Shown here one piece after another: positions 16,368 to 26,873 of a stretch of 64,000 bases of DNA. The number at the start of each line of letters is the position of its first letter. Position 1 is the first letter of the stretch. A program made the position numbers and the translations under genes. Below the pieces are notes generated by a model. The model ran no database searches. It worked only from the letters and a program-made list of their open reading frames with translations, and was not told the DNA's origin. Source of the stretch: Minwuia sp. (lineage in GTDB: Bacteria > Pseudomonadota > Alphaproteobacteria > Minwuiales > Minwuiaceae); assembly GCA_029213165.1 (NCBI GenBank), contig JARGNO010000004.1, positions 29,669-93,668 of the forward strand. Reading direction: 5' to 3'.

Positions 16368-17238
16368 GCTCTTCGGGCGCCGGTCCGCGGCCCTTCTCGT
16401 GTTCCTGTCGGTGCTGGTGACCGCCTGCGGACAGGTGCCGCAGCCGTTTCGCCCTGCAGGGGAGAAGACGGCGGCAGTCGCACGTGCGCCCGGACCCACG
16501 ATCGCCCTTGTCGTGCTCCCGCTGCAGGGGATTGATACGGGTCCGCTCGATGCGCTGACCAACCGGGTGGTGATCGAGTTGCAGAAGGCGGAGATTGCCG
16601 CGACCGTCGCGGACATCCCGAACCGCTATCGCCTGGCGGGAAATGTCCGGCGGTTGCGGGGGGATGGCGCCGACACGACGCTGGCGTTTCGCTGGACCCT
16701 TCTTGACCCGACCGGTGCAGCGACTGACGGTCTTGATCATGTGGAACGGCTGGTTACAGAGGACTGGCTGACCGCCCGCCCCATCGCGATCCACACGCTG
16801 GCGGTCACCGCAGCAGCCCATCTGGTTCGCCTGGTGAATGGTGACCTGCCGGTGGCGGAGGCTGTGCAGCCGCCCGCGCGCATTTCCCTCGCAGGCATCG
16901 CTGGCGCACCGGGCGACGGCAACAGGGCACTCGACACGGCTATCAGGACCGCCCTGTCGAAGCAGGGGCTGACGCTGGGCCCGGTCTCCGGCGCGACCCG
17001 CGCCACGCTTGAACTGCATGTCGTGGTTGCTGCATCGGACAAGACCAGTGACCGGGTCACGCTGTTGTGGCTGGTGCGGGATGCCACGGGGCGGGAGCGG
17101 GGACGGCTGGAGCAGCAGAACACCGTGCCGGCCGGTCGCCTCAGTCGGCGCTGGGGGGAGATTGCCGATCTCGCCGCCGGTGCTGCGGCCCCGGATCTGG
17201 CGCGCATACTGGAGGCCCTGGCCGCCGAAGGCGGTTGA
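16354..17238 (+). CDS. Putative lipoprotein of unknown function
   Basis: No family recognised. The GTG start gives a type II signal peptide (LLVFLSVLVTAC-G, lipobox LVTAC about residues 20-24), so the protein should be lipid-anchored and exported; Gln after the CysGly favours the outer membrane. The 270-residue mature part alternates beta strands and Ala/Leu helices: IALVVLPLQGID, then NRYRLAGNVRRL, TLAFRWTLLDP and RATLELHVVVAASD, suggesting two similar alpha/beta halves. It sits directly upstream of prs with 114 bases between. Confidence 0.72.
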   Translation: MSFSELFGRRSAALLVFLSVLVTACGQVPQPFRPAGEKTAAVARAPGPTIALVVLPLQGIDTGPLDALTNRVVIELQKAEIAATVADIPNRYRLAGNVRRLRGDGADTTLAFRWTLLDPTGAATDGLDHVERLVTEDWLTARPIAIHTLAVTAAAHLVRLVNGDLPVAEAVQPPARISLAGIAGAPGDGNRALDTAIRTALSKQGLTLGPVSGATRATLELHVVVAASDKTSDRVTLLWLVRDATGRERGRLEQQNTVPAGRLSRRWGEIADLAAGAAAPDLARILEALAAEGG

Positions 17239-17352
17239 GAACGGTCGCGGCAAGTCAGAATTCTGTCATGCCTGATGGACAGTGCCGGGGCGGGCTGATA
17301 AACGTCCCGCTTCCGCCGCCGCCCGCTTTGCCACAGATTGACGAACAGCCCC

Positions 17353-18285
17353 ATGAAGGTTCTCGCCGGGAACAGCAACCCTGCCCTGGCCGCCCAGATT
17401 GCCGATTATCTGGGCGTCCGTCTGACGAATGCGTCCGTGAAGCGTTTCGCGGATGAGGAAGTATATGTGGAGATCCACGAGAACGTGCGCGGGGAGGACG
17501 CCTTCGTCGTCCAGTCCACTTCGTTCCCGGCCAATGATCACCTGATGGAACTGCTGATCTGCATCGACGCGCTGCGTCGGGCCTCGGCACGCCGCATCAC
17601 GGCTGTCCTGCCCTACTTCGGCTATGCCAGGCAGGACCGGAAACCGGGCCCGCGTACACCGATTTCCGCCAGGCTGGTGGCCAACCTGATCGAGAAGGCG
17701 GGGGCGGATCGTGTTCTGACCGTCGATCTTCACGCCGGGCAGATCCAGGGCTTCTTCGATATACCGACCGACAATCTCTATGGCGGTCCGGCGCTGGTCA
17801 GCGACATCAAGGACAATCTGGGCGACCGGGACCTGATGGTGGTTTCGCCTGATGTTGGCGGTGTGGTTCGCGCGCGCTACTTCGCCAAGCGCCTTGACGC
17901 GGACCTCGCCATCGTGGATAAGCGCCGCGAACAGGCGGGTGTGTCCGAAGTGATGAACGTCATCGGTGATGTTGACGGGCGTCACTGCATACTTGTTGAC
18001 GATATCGTCGACAGTGCGGGCACGCTCTGCAACGCGTCGACAGCATTGCTCGAACGGGGTGCCCTGTCGGTGTCTGCCTATGTGTCTCACGGCGTCCTGT
18101 CGGGTGGCGCGGTCAAGCGCGTTTCCGAATCGTCGCTGGAGTCGCTGGTGGTTACCGACTCGATCCGTGCCACGGACGAGGTCGAGAACGAGCCGAAGAT
18201 CCGGCAGGTTCCGATCGGGTCCCTGCTGGCGGAGGCGATCAAGCGCATCTCCACCGAGACTTCGGTGTCGAGCCTGTTCGACTGA
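17353..18285 (+). CDS. prs: Ribose-phosphate pyrophosphokinase
   Basis: Makes PRPP from ribose 5-phosphate and ATP for nucleotide, His and Trp synthesis. Visible motifs: [13 protein letters not shown] start, flexible loop [33 protein letters not shown] and the PRPP-binding loop [15 protein letters not shown]. The ATG at 17353 matches family N-termini; an upstream in-frame TTG at 17338 adds only five residues. Length 310 residues is typical. Followed by rplY, the usual order in this class of bacteria. Confidence 0.97.
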   Translation: MKVLAGNSNPALAAQIADYLGVRLTNASVKRFADEEVYVEIHENVRGEDAFVVQSTSFPANDHLMELLICIDALRRASARRITAVLPYFGYARQDRKPGPRTPISARLVANLIEKAGADRVLTVDLHAGQIQGFFDIPTDNLYGGPALVSDIKDNLGDRDLMVVSPDVGGVVRARYFAKRLDADLAIVDKRREQAGVSEVMNVIGDVDGRHCILVDDIVDSAGTLCNASTALLERGALSVSAYVSHGVLSGGAVKRVSESSLESLVVTDSIRATDEVENEPKIRQVPIGSLLAEAIKRISTETSVSSLFD

Positions 18286-18409
18286 ATTTGCGCAGGCCAC
18301 GGCCTGCAGGACCAGGGAATGAAGCGGTTGCGGGCAAGGGCCCCTGACCGGCACGGCGCAACAGCACCGGCGAGATGCCAAGGGCGAGGCGCTACAAGGA
18401 GTTGAGACG

Positions 18410-19066
18410 ATGTCTGATACGGATGTGATCGAAGTCAGCGCACGCGAACGCACGACAACCGGAGGCGTCAGGTCGCTTCGGCAGTCGGGCATGGTTCCGG
18501 GCGTCGTCTATGGCAACGAGCGTGAGCCGGCCCTGGTGGCCGTTGACCGCCGCATCGTGGTCAAGGAGCTCAACCGCGGTGGCTTCATGGGCCGCGTCTA
18601 CGAGCTGAACCTGGATGGCCGCAAGCAGCGGTGTCTGCCGCGCGACGTGCAGCTTGATCCCGTCAGCGACGTGCCGCTGCATGTGGACTTCCTGCGCCTG
18701 GCGGATGACGCCAAGATCGCGGTGATGGTGCCTGTGCACTTCGCGAACGAGGAAGCCAGTGAGGGCCTGAAGCGCGGTGGCGTGCTGAACATCGTCCGCC
18801 ACGAGGTCGAACTGCTCTGCCCCAACGACCATATCCCCGAGCATATCGAGATCGACCTCACCGGCACCGACATTGGTGACTCGCTGAAGATCAGCGACGT
18901 GAAGCTGCCCGGCGATGTGGAGGCGACGATCACCGACCGTGACTTCACCATTGCCACGATCACCGGTTCGTCCGCCGTGGTGGACGAAGCTGCTGAAGCC
19001 GCTGCTGACGCCGCTGAAGATGATGTCGACGAGGACGGTGAGGACGAGGACAAGGCGGAGGATTGA
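18410..19066 (+). CDS. rplY: Ribosomal protein bL25 (CTC form)
   Basis: 5S rRNA-binding protein of the large subunit, long general-stress form with N-terminal L25 domain (about 5-95) and a C-terminal TL5/CTC beta domain (about 100-188). The N-terminal RTTTGGVRSLRQSGMVPGVVYG and PLHVDFLRL segments are typical. The last 25 residues are an acidic tail (Asp/Glu-rich). AAGGAG lies eight bases before the ATG. 124 bases separate it from prs; pth follows after 27. Confidence 0.96.
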   Translation: MSDTDVIEVSARERTTTGGVRSLRQSGMVPGVVYGNEREPALVAVDRRIVVKELNRGGFMGRVYELNLDGRKQRCLPRDVQLDPVSDVPLHVDFLRLADDAKIAVMVPVHFANEEASEGLKRGGVLNIVRHEVELLCPNDHIPEHIEIDLTGTDIGDSLKISDVKLPGDVEATITDRDFTIATITGSSAVVDEAAEAAADAAEDDVDEDGEDEDKAED

Positions 19067-19093
19067 TCGCCGCCTCCGCAGGGAGGTTTCGAC

Positions 19094-19687
19094 ATGCGTC
19101 TCTTCGTTGGTCTCGGCAATCCCGGCGCGCGTTATGCCGGGAACCGTCACAATATCGGTTTCATGGCCATCACACGGCTGGCCGAGGTGCATCGCGCCTC
19201 GCCCTGGCGCAGCAAGTTCCAGGGGGATGTGGCGGAACTGCGCCTCGGCAGCGAGAAGCTGATCCTGTTGCGACCGACCACCTATATGAACGAGTCTGGC
19301 CGGTCCGTGCAGGAAGCCGCCCGCTTCTTCCAGCTCGGACTCGACGGCATCACCGTGTTTCATGACGAACTGGACTTGGCGTTCGGCAGGGTGCGGGTGA
19401 AGGTTGGCGGCGGTCATGCCGGCAACAATGGCATCCGTTCCATCGCCGGGCACATGGGGCCGGATTTCCAGCGGGTCCGGCTGGGCATCGGTCATCCCGG
19501 CCACAAGGATCTGGTGAGCCATTACGTGCTTTCGGATTTCAGCAAGGCGGAACGCGCCCATGTCGATGACCTGGTCGATGCGGTCGCCGGGGCTGCGCCG
19601 AAGCTCTGTGCCGGAGATGCGCCGGGATTCCTGAACGAAGTGGCGCTGAAATGCCCGGCGCCAAAGCCTGAAGAATCGCCTGAGTGA
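19094..19687 (+). CDS. pth: Peptidyl-tRNA hydrolase
   Basis: Releases peptides from stalled peptidyl-tRNA. The catalytic His is in RHNIGFMA (about residue 20), the Asn in PTTYMNESG and the Asp in [23 protein letters not shown] is the conserved tRNA-contact loop. GGGAGG precedes the ATG. Length 197 residues is usual. The rplY-pth-ychF order is widespread and indicates one translation-related operon. Confidence 0.97.
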   Translation: MRLFVGLGNPGARYAGNRHNIGFMAITRLAEVHRASPWRSKFQGDVAELRLGSEKLILLRPTTYMNESGRSVQEAARFFQLGLDGITVFHDELDLAFGRVRVKVGGGHAGNNGIRSIAGHMGPDFQRVRLGIGHPGHKDLVSHYVLSDFSKAERAHVDDLVDAVAGAAPKLCAGDAPGFLNEVALKCPAPKPEESPE

Positions 19688-19700
19688 GGAGGAACCGCAG

Positions 19701-20801
19701 ATGGGTTTCAAATGCGGGATCGTCGGTCTGCCCAATGTCGGCAAGTCCACCCTTTTCAACGCCCTGACGCAGACCGCGTCGGCCCAGGCGGCGAATTATC
19801 CGTTCTGCACCATCGAACCGAACCTGGGCCAGGTCGGCGTGCCCGATCCGCGCCTGTCGAAGCTGGCCGATCTGGCAGGGTCAAAGGAACTGATTCCGAC
19901 CCAGCTCACCTTTGTCGACATTGCCGGTCTGGTACGTGGCGCGTCGAAGGGGGAGGGGCTGGGCAACCAGTTCCTCAGCCACATCCGTGAAGTCGATGCC
20001 ATTGTCCATGTGCTGCGCTGCTTCGAGGATGATGACATCACCCATGTGGACGGGCGTATTGATCCGGTCGCCGACGCCGAAACCGTCGAAACCGAACTGA
20101 TGATTGCCGACCTCGACAGCCTGGAGAAGCGCTACACCCCGCTGGAGAAGCGGTTCCGGTCCGGCGACAAGACGCTGAAGGCGGATGTTGATCTGATGGC
20201 CGGGGCGCTGGAACTGCTGCGGGACGGCAAGCCGGCGCGGATGCTGGATGTGCATGAAGACGACATGCCCCGCTTCCGGGCGCTGCAGTTGCTGACGTCG
20301 AAGCCGATCCTCTATGTCTGCAACGTGGCTGAGGGTGATGCCGGGTCCGGCAACGAACATACCGCCCGCGTGGAGGCGATGGCCACGGCGCAGGGTGCCG
20401 GATCGCTGGTGGTCTCCGCCCGGATCGAGGAGGAGATCGCGCAGCTGACCGACCGGGAGGAACGGGAGATGTTCCTGTCGGAGATCGGCTTGGAACACGC
20501 TGGGCTGGATCGGATCATCCGCGCTGGCTACGACCTGCTTGGCCTGCTGACCTTCTTCACCGTGGGACCGAAGGAAGCCCGTGCCTGGACCGTCAGGTCA
20601 GGCGCGCTCGCCCCCCAGGCCGCGGGCGTCATCCATACGGATTTCGAGAAGGGTTTCATCCGCGCCGAGACCACCGCCTATGACGACTACGTCAGCCTGG
20701 GTGGCGAGCAGGCGGCCAAGGACGCCGGCAAGATGCGCCTGGAAGGCCGCGACTACACCGTCCGCGACGGCGATGTGCTGCACTTCCGCTTCAATACCTG
20801 A
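19701..20801 (+). CDS. ychF: Ribosome-associated ATPase YchF (OLA1 family)
   Basis: Obg-related P-loop protein that prefers ATP. G1 is GLPNVGKSTLFNALT, followed by FVDIAGLVRGASKGEGLGNQFL (G3 region). The G4 motif is the non-canonical NVAE, which explains ATP preference. A coiled-coil insertion (about 125-200) and a C-terminal TGS domain (about 280-365, ending DGDVLHFRFNT) complete the family layout. GAGGAGGAA precedes the ATG. 366 residues, full length. Confidence 0.97.
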   Translation: MGFKCGIVGLPNVGKSTLFNALTQTASAQAANYPFCTIEPNLGQVGVPDPRLSKLADLAGSKELIPTQLTFVDIAGLVRGASKGEGLGNQFLSHIREVDAIVHVLRCFEDDDITHVDGRIDPVADAETVETELMIADLDSLEKRYTPLEKRFRSGDKTLKADVDLMAGALELLRDGKPARMLDVHEDDMPRFRALQLLTSKPILYVCNVAEGDAGSGNEHTARVEAMATAQGAGSLVVSARIEEEIAQLTDREEREMFLSEIGLEHAGLDRIIRAGYDLLGLLTFFTVGPKEARAWTVRSGALAPQAAGVIHTDFEKGFIRAETTAYDDYVSLGGEQAAKDAGKMRLEGRDYTVRDGDVLHFRFNT

Positions 20802-20806
20802 CGCCT

Positions 20807-20844
20807 GTCCGGGGTTTCTTGCTGTCCTTGCTCCCCCCCCGGAC
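20807..20844 (+). terminator. Possible terminator hairpin after ychF
   Basis: GTCCGGGG (20807-20814) is perfectly complementary to CCCCGGAC (20837-20844) around a 22-base loop, beginning 6 bases after the ychF stop. There is no T tract, so this is a weak call. Confidence 0.4.
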
Positions 20845-20852
20845 CCTCGTTA

Positions 20853-20866
20853 GTGTGCAGTGCAAC
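20853..20866. promoter_or_regulatory. TTGTGC-type dyad upstream of the transglutaminase cluster
   Basis: GTGTGC-AGT-GCAAC, 46 bases before the transglutaminase-DUF2126 start. It resembles the phasin operators (TTGTGC-N3-GCAAC) with one changed base. Function inferred only from similarity. Confidence 0.3.
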
Positions 20867-20911
20867 GCGATGCAGATTCCGCGTCCCTTACATCATTGCT
20901 GGAGCAAGTGA

Positions 20912-23900
20912 ATGCCGATACATGCGGCACTCAATCACAAGACGATCTACGACTATGATCGCAAGGTCACGCTTTCACCCCAGACGATCAGGCTGCGTCC
21001 GGCGGCACATACCCGGACCAATATCCTCAGCTATTCGCTCCGTATCTCGCCAGAGAACCATTTCATCAACTGGCAGCAGGATCCGCTGGGCAACTACATG
21101 GCCCGCGTCGTGTTTCCCGACCCCGTGGACCACTTCCACGTGGAGGTCGATCTGGTCGCCGAGATGGCGGTGCTCAATCCGTTCGATTTCTTCGTGGAGG
21201 AATATGCGGAGGACTTCCCGTTCAGCTACGAGCCGGACGAGGCGGATTCGCTGGAACCCTATCTGGACCCGGAACCGGCCGGACCGCTGCTGCAGGCACT
21301 GATCGACGGCATCGACCGCACGCCGCGCCGGACGGTGGACTTCCTGTTCTCCCTGAACCAGAGCCTGGAGAAGATGATCGGCTACGTCGTCCGCATGGAG
21401 CCGGGCGTGCAGACGCCCGAGGAAACGCTGGCGCTGGCGAAGGGATCGTGCCGCGACACAGCCTGGCTGATGGTTCAGGTGCTGCGCCACATGGGCCTCG
21501 CCGCGCGCTTCGCCTCCGGTTACCTGATCCAGCTGCAACCCGATCAGAAGCCGCTCGAAGGGCCGACGGGTCCGGAATCCGACTTCACCGATCTGCACGC
21601 CTGGGCGGAGGTCTATCTGCCGGGGGCAGGCTGGATCGGACTGGATGCCACGTCCGGCCTGCTGGCGGGGGAGGGGCACATTCCCCTGGCCTGCGCGCCA
21701 CGCCCGACCAGCGCCGCGCCGATTTCGGGACTTGTCGGTCCCGCGAAGGTCGAGTTCTCGCACGAGATGCGGGTGGACCGGATCTATGAATCACGCCGCG
21801 TCACCAAGCCGTTCTCCGACGATGCCTGGGACAAGGTCGACGCGCTGGGCGAGAAGATCGAGAAGCAGCTGCAGGATGGCGACGTCCGCCTGACGATGGG
21901 TGGGGAGCCGACCTTCGTGTCCATCGACGACATGGATGGCGCGGAATGGAACACGGACGCCCTGGGACCAACCAAGCGGAAGCTGGCCTTCGATCTGATC
22001 AAGCGCATTCGCACGCGCTTTGCACCGGACGGGTTGCTCACCTTCGGCCAGGGCAAGCAGTATCCGGGGGAGCCGCTGCCGCGCTGGGCCTTCGGGCTGT
22101 TCTGGCGCAATGACGGTCTGCCGCTGTGGAAGCGCGCAGACCTGATCGCCAGCGAGGACAAGGACTACGGGCCGACAATCGCGGATGCCGAGACCTTCAC
22201 CCAACTGCTGTGCGACCGTCTTCAGGTCGACCGGCAATATGTCATGCCGGCTTTCGAGGATCCGCTGGCGCACCTGAAGGCCGAACAGCAGTTGCCGGTC
22301 AATCTCAGCCCGGAAGATCCTGCGTTTGCCAAGGATCAGGACCGCAAGCGGCTCGCCGATGTCCTGCGCCGTGGCCTGGACCAGCCGAAGGGCTATGTCC
22401 TGCCCGTGATGCGCGGCCACGACGCGGCGGGCGAGCACTGGATCACGGGCCCGTGGGAGTTCAAGGCGGGGTACATGTTCCTGCTGCCCGGTGATTCACC
22501 GGTGGGCTTCCGGCTGCCGCTTTCGGCGCTGCCCTATCTGCCGCCTGACAAGTACCCGAGCACGACACCGGTCGACCCCTATTCGATCGAGGGGCCGCTG
22601 CCTGATCCTGCCGAACTGTCGGCACGCTTCGGCGGTGCGGCGGGACCCGTGGTTTCGGAATCCGGCACCGGGGCTCGCACCGGCACCGGGACGGGGACCA
22701 AGGGCAAGGCTGCGCCAGTCGGGGCCGTCAGCGACGTCGTGCGCACGGCGCTTGTGGTCGAGCCGCGTTCAGGCAGGTTGAATCTCTTCCTGCCGCCGAC
22801 TGTCTGTGCGGAGGACTATCTGGAGCTGATTGCGGCGGCGGAAGATGCCGCGGCAGCGATGAACATGCCGATCCACATCGAAGGCTATGAACCTCCGCCG
22901 GACCCGCGCCTGAGTGTCATCCGGGTCACGCCCGATCCGGGGGTGATCGAGGTGAATGTGCAGCCGGCAACGGACTGGGCCATGCTGCGCGACATCACCA
23001 GAGGCATGTATGAAGATGCGCGCCAGACGCGCCTCGGCACCGAGAAGTTCATGGTCGACGGGCGTCATGTGGGCACCGGCGGCGGCAACCATATCGTCGT
23101 TGGTGGCGCAACACCTGCCGACAGCCCGTTCCTGCGGCGTCCGGACCTGCTGGGATCGCTGATCCGCTACTGGCAGAACCATCCGAGCCTGAGCTACCTG
23201 TTCTCCGGCATGTTCATCGGCCCGACCAGTCAGGCCCCGCGGGTGGATGAGGCCCGCGACGACACGCTCTACGAGCTGGAAATCGCCCTGTCGCAATTGC
23301 CGAAGCGGGGGGAGGACGTGCGGCCCTGGACCGTTGACCGGATGCTGCGCAACCTGCTGATCGACCTGACGGGCAACACGCACCGCTCCGAGATCTGCAT
23401 CGACAAGCTCTATTCGCCCAGCGGCCCGACCGGCCGCCTCGGTCTTGTGGAGTTCCGCGCCTTCGAGATGCCGCCCCATGCGGAGATGTCCCTGGCGCAG
23501 CAGCTGTTGCTGCGCGGGCTGATCGCGCGGTTCTGGGAACAGCCCTATACGCGGCCTCTGGTCCGCCATGGGGATGCGCTGCGGGATCGCCACATGCTGC
23601 CCTACTACGCCTGGCAGGATTTCGAGCAGGTGATCGCGGAGATGCAGGAGGCCGGACTGGCCTTCGACGCCGACTGGTACCGGGCCCAGTTCGAATTCCG
23701 TTTCCCGCGCATGGGGGAGGCGAAGGTTCACGGCATGGAGATCGAGATCCGCAATGCGCTGGAACCCTGGCATGTCCTGGGAGAGGAGTCGGGCAGCAGC
23801 GGTACCGCGCGCTATGTCGACTCATCGCTGGAGCGGGTGCAGGTCCAGATTTCCGGACTTTCGGACCCGGAACGCTACATGGTTGCCTGCAACGGGCGAC

Positions 23901-24256
23901 ATGTTCCGCTGGCTGCCACGTCCCATGCGGGGACCTGGATCGGTGGTGTGCGCTACAAGGCTTGGGCACCCTACAGTGCCTTGCATCCGATGATCGACAT
24001 TCACAGCCCGCTGATCTTCGATGTGATCGATACCTGGTCGGGCCGCTCCATTGGTGGGTGCCGCTATCACGTGGTGCATCCGGGCGGCCGGAACTACGAG
24101 ATCTCGCCGGTGAATGGTGAGGAGGCGGAGGGCAGGCGCCTGTCGCGGTTCGAACCCCATGGCCATTCGCCCGGTCCGGTTGGTGTGCCGGTGAAGGAGC
24201 GGAACACCCGCTTCCCGCACACGCTGGATCTGCGTGCACCTGTCATGCCTGCGTGA
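20912..24256 (+). CDS. Transglutaminase-like / DUF2126 fusion protein
   Basis: Large cytoplasmic protein of 1114 residues. The N-terminal part (about 1-290) is a bacterial transglutaminase-like domain with its own beta-sandwich ([20 protein letters not shown]) and an intact triad: Cys180 in [11 protein letters not shown], His229 in DLHAWAEVY and Asp245 in GLDATSG. From about residue 325 ([14 protein letters not shown]) to the end it is DUF2126, a domain always found with transglutaminases and often listed as a putative amidoligase partner. A Gly/Thr-rich linker lies near 590-605. Comparative genomics links this family to the permuted ATP-grasp/alpha-E proteins, as here, but the reaction is unknown. 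The ATG follows a weak ribosome site (GGAGCAAGTGA). Confidence 0.88.
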   Translation: MPIHAALNHKTIYDYDRKVTLSPQTIRLRPAAHTRTNILSYSLRISPENHFINWQQDPLGNYMARVVFPDPVDHFHVEVDLVAEMAVLNPFDFFVEEYAEDFPFSYEPDEADSLEPYLDPEPAGPLLQALIDGIDRTPRRTVDFLFSLNQSLEKMIGYVVRMEPGVQTPEETLALAKGSCRDTAWLMVQVLRHMGLAARFASGYLIQLQPDQKPLEGPTGPESDFTDLHAWAEVYLPGAGWIGLDATSGLLAGEGHIPLACAPRPTSAAPISGLVGPAKVEFSHEMRVDRIYESRRVTKPFSDDAWDKVDALGEKIEKQLQDGDVRLTMGGEPTFVSIDDMDGAEWNTDALGPTKRKLAFDLIKRIRTRFAPDGLLTFGQGKQYPGEPLPRWAFGLFWRNDGLPLWKRADLIASEDKDYGPTIADAETFTQLLCDRLQVDRQYVMPAFEDPLAHLKAEQQLPVNLSPEDPAFAKDQDRKRLADVLRRGLDQPKGYVLPVMRGHDAAGEHWITGPWEFKAGYMFLLPGDSPVGFRLPLSALPYLPPDKYPSTTPVDPYSIEGPLPDPAELSARFGGAAGPVVSESGTGARTGTGTGTKGKAAPVGAVSDVVRTALVVEPRSGRLNLFLPPTVCAEDYLELIAAAEDAAAAMNMPIHIEGYEPPPDPRLSVIRVTPDPGVIEVNVQPATDWAMLRDITRGMYEDARQTRLGTEKFMVDGRHVGTGGGNHIVVGGATPADSPFLRRPDLLGSLIRYWQNHPSLSYLFSGMFIGPTSQAPRVDEARDDTLYELEIALSQLPKRGEDVRPWTVDRMLRNLLIDLTGNTHRSEICIDKLYSPSGPTGRLGLVEFRAFEMPPHAEMSLAQQLLLRGLIARFWEQPYTRPLVRHGDALRDRHMLPYYAWQDFEQVIAEMQEAGLAFDADWYRAQFEFRFPRMGEAKVHGMEIEIRNALEPWHVLGEESGSSGTARYVDSSLERVQVQISGLSDPERYMVACNGRHVPLAATSHAGTWIGGVRYKAWAPYSALHPMIDIHSPLIFDVIDTWSGRSIGGCRYHVVHPGGRNYEISPVNGEEAEGRRLSRFEPHGHSPGPVGVPVKERNTRFPHTLDLRAPVMPA

Positions 24257-24269
24257 AGGTCAGACGGCC

Positions 24270-26873
24270 ATGAGTGACAGTTCCCGCGCCATGCATGACT
24301 GGCTGTCCGGGCCACTGGGGCTCGGCTACAGCCCGGCCGAAGGCGTGTTTGACGAACTTGTGTCGCCGGATGGTGACGTCCGGTCGGGCTGGGGCGACAT
24401 ATCCGATTTTCTGGCCGGATTGAGCACCGAAGAATGGACCCGTCGCTGGCAACAGGGCCAGCAGGCGCTGCGTGAACAGGGCGTGACCTACAACGTCTAT
24501 TCGGACCCGGACCGGGATGCCCCTGCCTGGCGTCTGGATCCCGTGCCCATGGTGGTCACGGGTCAGGAATGGACGGCGCTTGCGACCGCGCTGACACAAC
24601 GGGCCAATCTGCTGGACCTGGTGTTGCGGGATCTTCTGGGCAATCAGCATCTGCTGCGGGACAACCATCTGCCGGCGTCCCTGATTTCAGGGCATCCGGG
24701 GCACTTCCTGTCCTGTATCGATCCGGCGATGGCCAGTCGCCCCTGCCTGCACCTGTATGGAGCCGATCTGGCCCGGGCACCTGATGGCCAGTGGCGGGTG
24801 ATGATGGACCGGACGGAGGCCCCGTCCGGATTCGGCTATGCCCTGGCGAACCGCCAGATCCTGGAGCGTGTGTTCCCGGAACTGCTGCGGTCGGTCGGCG
24901 TCCGTCATGTCAGTGCGTTCTACCGTGACATGCGCGCCGGACTGCATGGCATCGCGCCGGGCCGCAAGGAGGATCCGCGAATTGTCCTGCTGACGCCCGG
25001 CTTCCGCAATGAGGCCTATTTCGAACATGCCTTCATGGCGCGCCATCTGGGCTGCACCCTTGCCGAAGCCGACGACCTGACGGTGCGTGGTGGATATGTC
25101 TATCTGAAGACGCTGGACGGTTTGCAGCTGGTCGATGTCATCCTGCGTCGCACGGATACGGCCTGGTGTGATCCGCTGGAACTGCGCGGTGATTCCACGC
25201 TGGGTGTCCCGGGCCTTGTGTCGGCGGCGCGACAGGGAAACGTCACGGTCGTCAACGCATTGGGGTCCGGTGTGGTGGAATCACCGGGTCTGATGCCCTT
25301 CCTGCCGGGGCTCTGCCAGCGCCTGCGGGGGGAGGACCTGATGATGCCTTCCGTGGCTACCTGGTGGTGTGGCCAGACCGCGGAGCGGGAGCAGGTGCTG
25401 GGTCAGCTTGACCGCCTGGTGGTCAAACCTGCCTTTCCCTCGGACAGGGGGGAGCCGGTCTTCGGCCAGACAATCACGCCTGCCGGACGGCAGACCATCG
25501 CGGAGCGCATCCGGAGCCGGCCTGACCGCCATATCGGGCAGGAGTATGTGGGGCTGTCCACGGCACCAACCTGGTCCAGTCACGGTCTGGAGCCCCGGTC
25601 GGCCATGCTGCGTGTCCTGCTTTGCCGCAACAGTCGCGGTGGCTGGTCGGTGATGCCCGGCGGCATGGTCCGTGTCGCACCGGACCGGCGCGGGCGGGTC
25701 GTGTCCATGCAGCAGGGTGGCGGTGCCAAGGACGTCTGGGTGCTGGGCGGAAGCAATGAGCCGAAGGTGGCGGAGGACGCCGAGTCGCATCGCGAGGCGA
25801 CGCAGATCCGTCGCTCCGATGGCAACCTGCCGTCGCGCACCGCTGACAGTGTCTTCTGGCTTGGCCGCTACCAGCAGCGGGCGGAGGCGCAGGCGCAGCG
25901 CCTGCGGGGCGCACTGACCTGTATCGATGAAAGACTGCTGCCGCAGGCAACGGAGGCCGAGAAGGCGGTGTTGCAGGGTTTGCTGGCCGGGCATCTGGCG
26001 CCCGGTGCCAGGACTGCGGACGCGCGCGAACTGCTGGCCATGGCAGGTGAACGGGCCTTCAGTCCAAAGGTTCCGACCGGCCTGCACAACAGCATCGAAC
26101 AACTCTACCGGAATGCCGGGAACCTGCGGGACCGGCTGTCTCAGGACAGCTGGCTGGCGGTGGACCGGGTGCGTCAGGCCTTGCAGGCCGCAGAGCGCGC
26201 ACCGGGCCGCCACAAGCTGCTGCTGCCCCGTCTGGACGACATCATCTATGCGCTGCGGGCGCTGGGTGGCGCGCTGAACGACACCATGAGCCGGGGCTAT
26301 GGCTGGCGGTTTCATGATCTGGGCCGGTGGCTGGAACGCGCCCAGCAATCCGTGGACCTGTTCGCCGCCACATTGCTGCGTCAGGACGGCGACAATACGC
26401 TGGTGCTGAACGCCTTGCTGGATATCAATGACTGTGCCGTGACCTACCGCGCCCGGTACCTGTCGGAACCGGAACTGCTGCCGGTACTGGACCTGCTGGT
26501 CGCGGATCTGGAAAGCCCCCGGTCGCTGGCCCATCAGCTGGAGCAGATGCGGGACCATGTGGAGGCCCTGTCACAACTGCGCGGTCCCCTGTTGGGTGAG
26601 GATCAGCGGCTGGCCATAGCCGCCTTCTCGGCAGTCCGGACAGCAGACATCAACCAGTTGGCCACATGGCATCCCGACGGAAGCTGGCCTTTGCTGGAAC
26701 AGCTTGTCGAGTATCTGCAATCGCAGCTCTATGCATTGGGCAATGCAGTCTCGCAGCGCTATTTCAGTCATGTTGCCGGGCGTGGCGCACAGATAGCCAT
26801 AGGTGGGTTCGACGCCGATCCCGAAGAGGATACGGATGACGATTCACCTGAGACGGATGAAGATGAGTCATGA
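24270..26873 (+). CDS. Circularly permuted ATP-grasp / alpha-E domain fusion protein
   Basis: Protein of 867 residues joining two families that are often separate genes. The first 500 residues form a circularly permuted type 2 ATP-grasp domain (DUF404/DUF407): VVTGQEWTALATALTQRANL, LYGADLARAPDGQWRVMMDR, LLTPGFRNEAYFEHAFMARH and the metal/phosphate region LVKPAF-type sequence near residue 395. The rest (from about 520, LPSRTADSVFWLGRYQQRAE) is an all-helical alpha-E domain (DUF403). ATP-grasp enzymes make acyl phosphates and ligate them to amines or thiols, so peptide or amide formation is the likely chemistry. The last 25 residues are very acidic. It starts 13 bases after the previous gene and overlaps the next by four. 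Confidence 0.9.
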   Translation: MSDSSRAMHDWLSGPLGLGYSPAEGVFDELVSPDGDVRSGWGDISDFLAGLSTEEWTRRWQQGQQALREQGVTYNVYSDPDRDAPAWRLDPVPMVVTGQEWTALATALTQRANLLDLVLRDLLGNQHLLRDNHLPASLISGHPGHFLSCIDPAMASRPCLHLYGADLARAPDGQWRVMMDRTEAPSGFGYALANRQILERVFPELLRSVGVRHVSAFYRDMRAGLHGIAPGRKEDPRIVLLTPGFRNEAYFEHAFMARHLGCTLAEADDLTVRGGYVYLKTLDGLQLVDVILRRTDTAWCDPLELRGDSTLGVPGLVSAARQGNVTVVNALGSGVVESPGLMPFLPGLCQRLRGEDLMMPSVATWWCGQTAEREQVLGQLDRLVVKPAFPSDRGEPVFGQTITPAGRQTIAERIRSRPDRHIGQEYVGLSTAPTWSSHGLEPRSAMLRVLLCRNSRGGWSVMPGGMVRVAPDRRGRVVSMQQGGGAKDVWVLGGSNEPKVAEDAESHREATQIRRSDGNLPSRTADSVFWLGRYQQRAEAQAQRLRGALTCIDERLLPQATEAEKAVLQGLLAGHLAPGARTADARELLAMAGERAFSPKVPTGLHNSIEQLYRNAGNLRDRLSQDSWLAVDRVRQALQAAERAPGRHKLLLPRLDDIIYALRALGGALNDTMSRGYGWRFHDLGRWLERAQQSVDLFAATLLRQDGDNTLVLNALLDINDCAVTYRARYLSEPELLPVLDLLVADLESPRSLAHQLEQMRDHVEALSQLRGPLLGEDQRLAIAAFSAVRTADINQLATWHPDGSWPLLEQLVEYLQSQLYALGNAVSQRYFSHVAGRGAQIAIGGFDADPEEDTDDDSPETDEDES

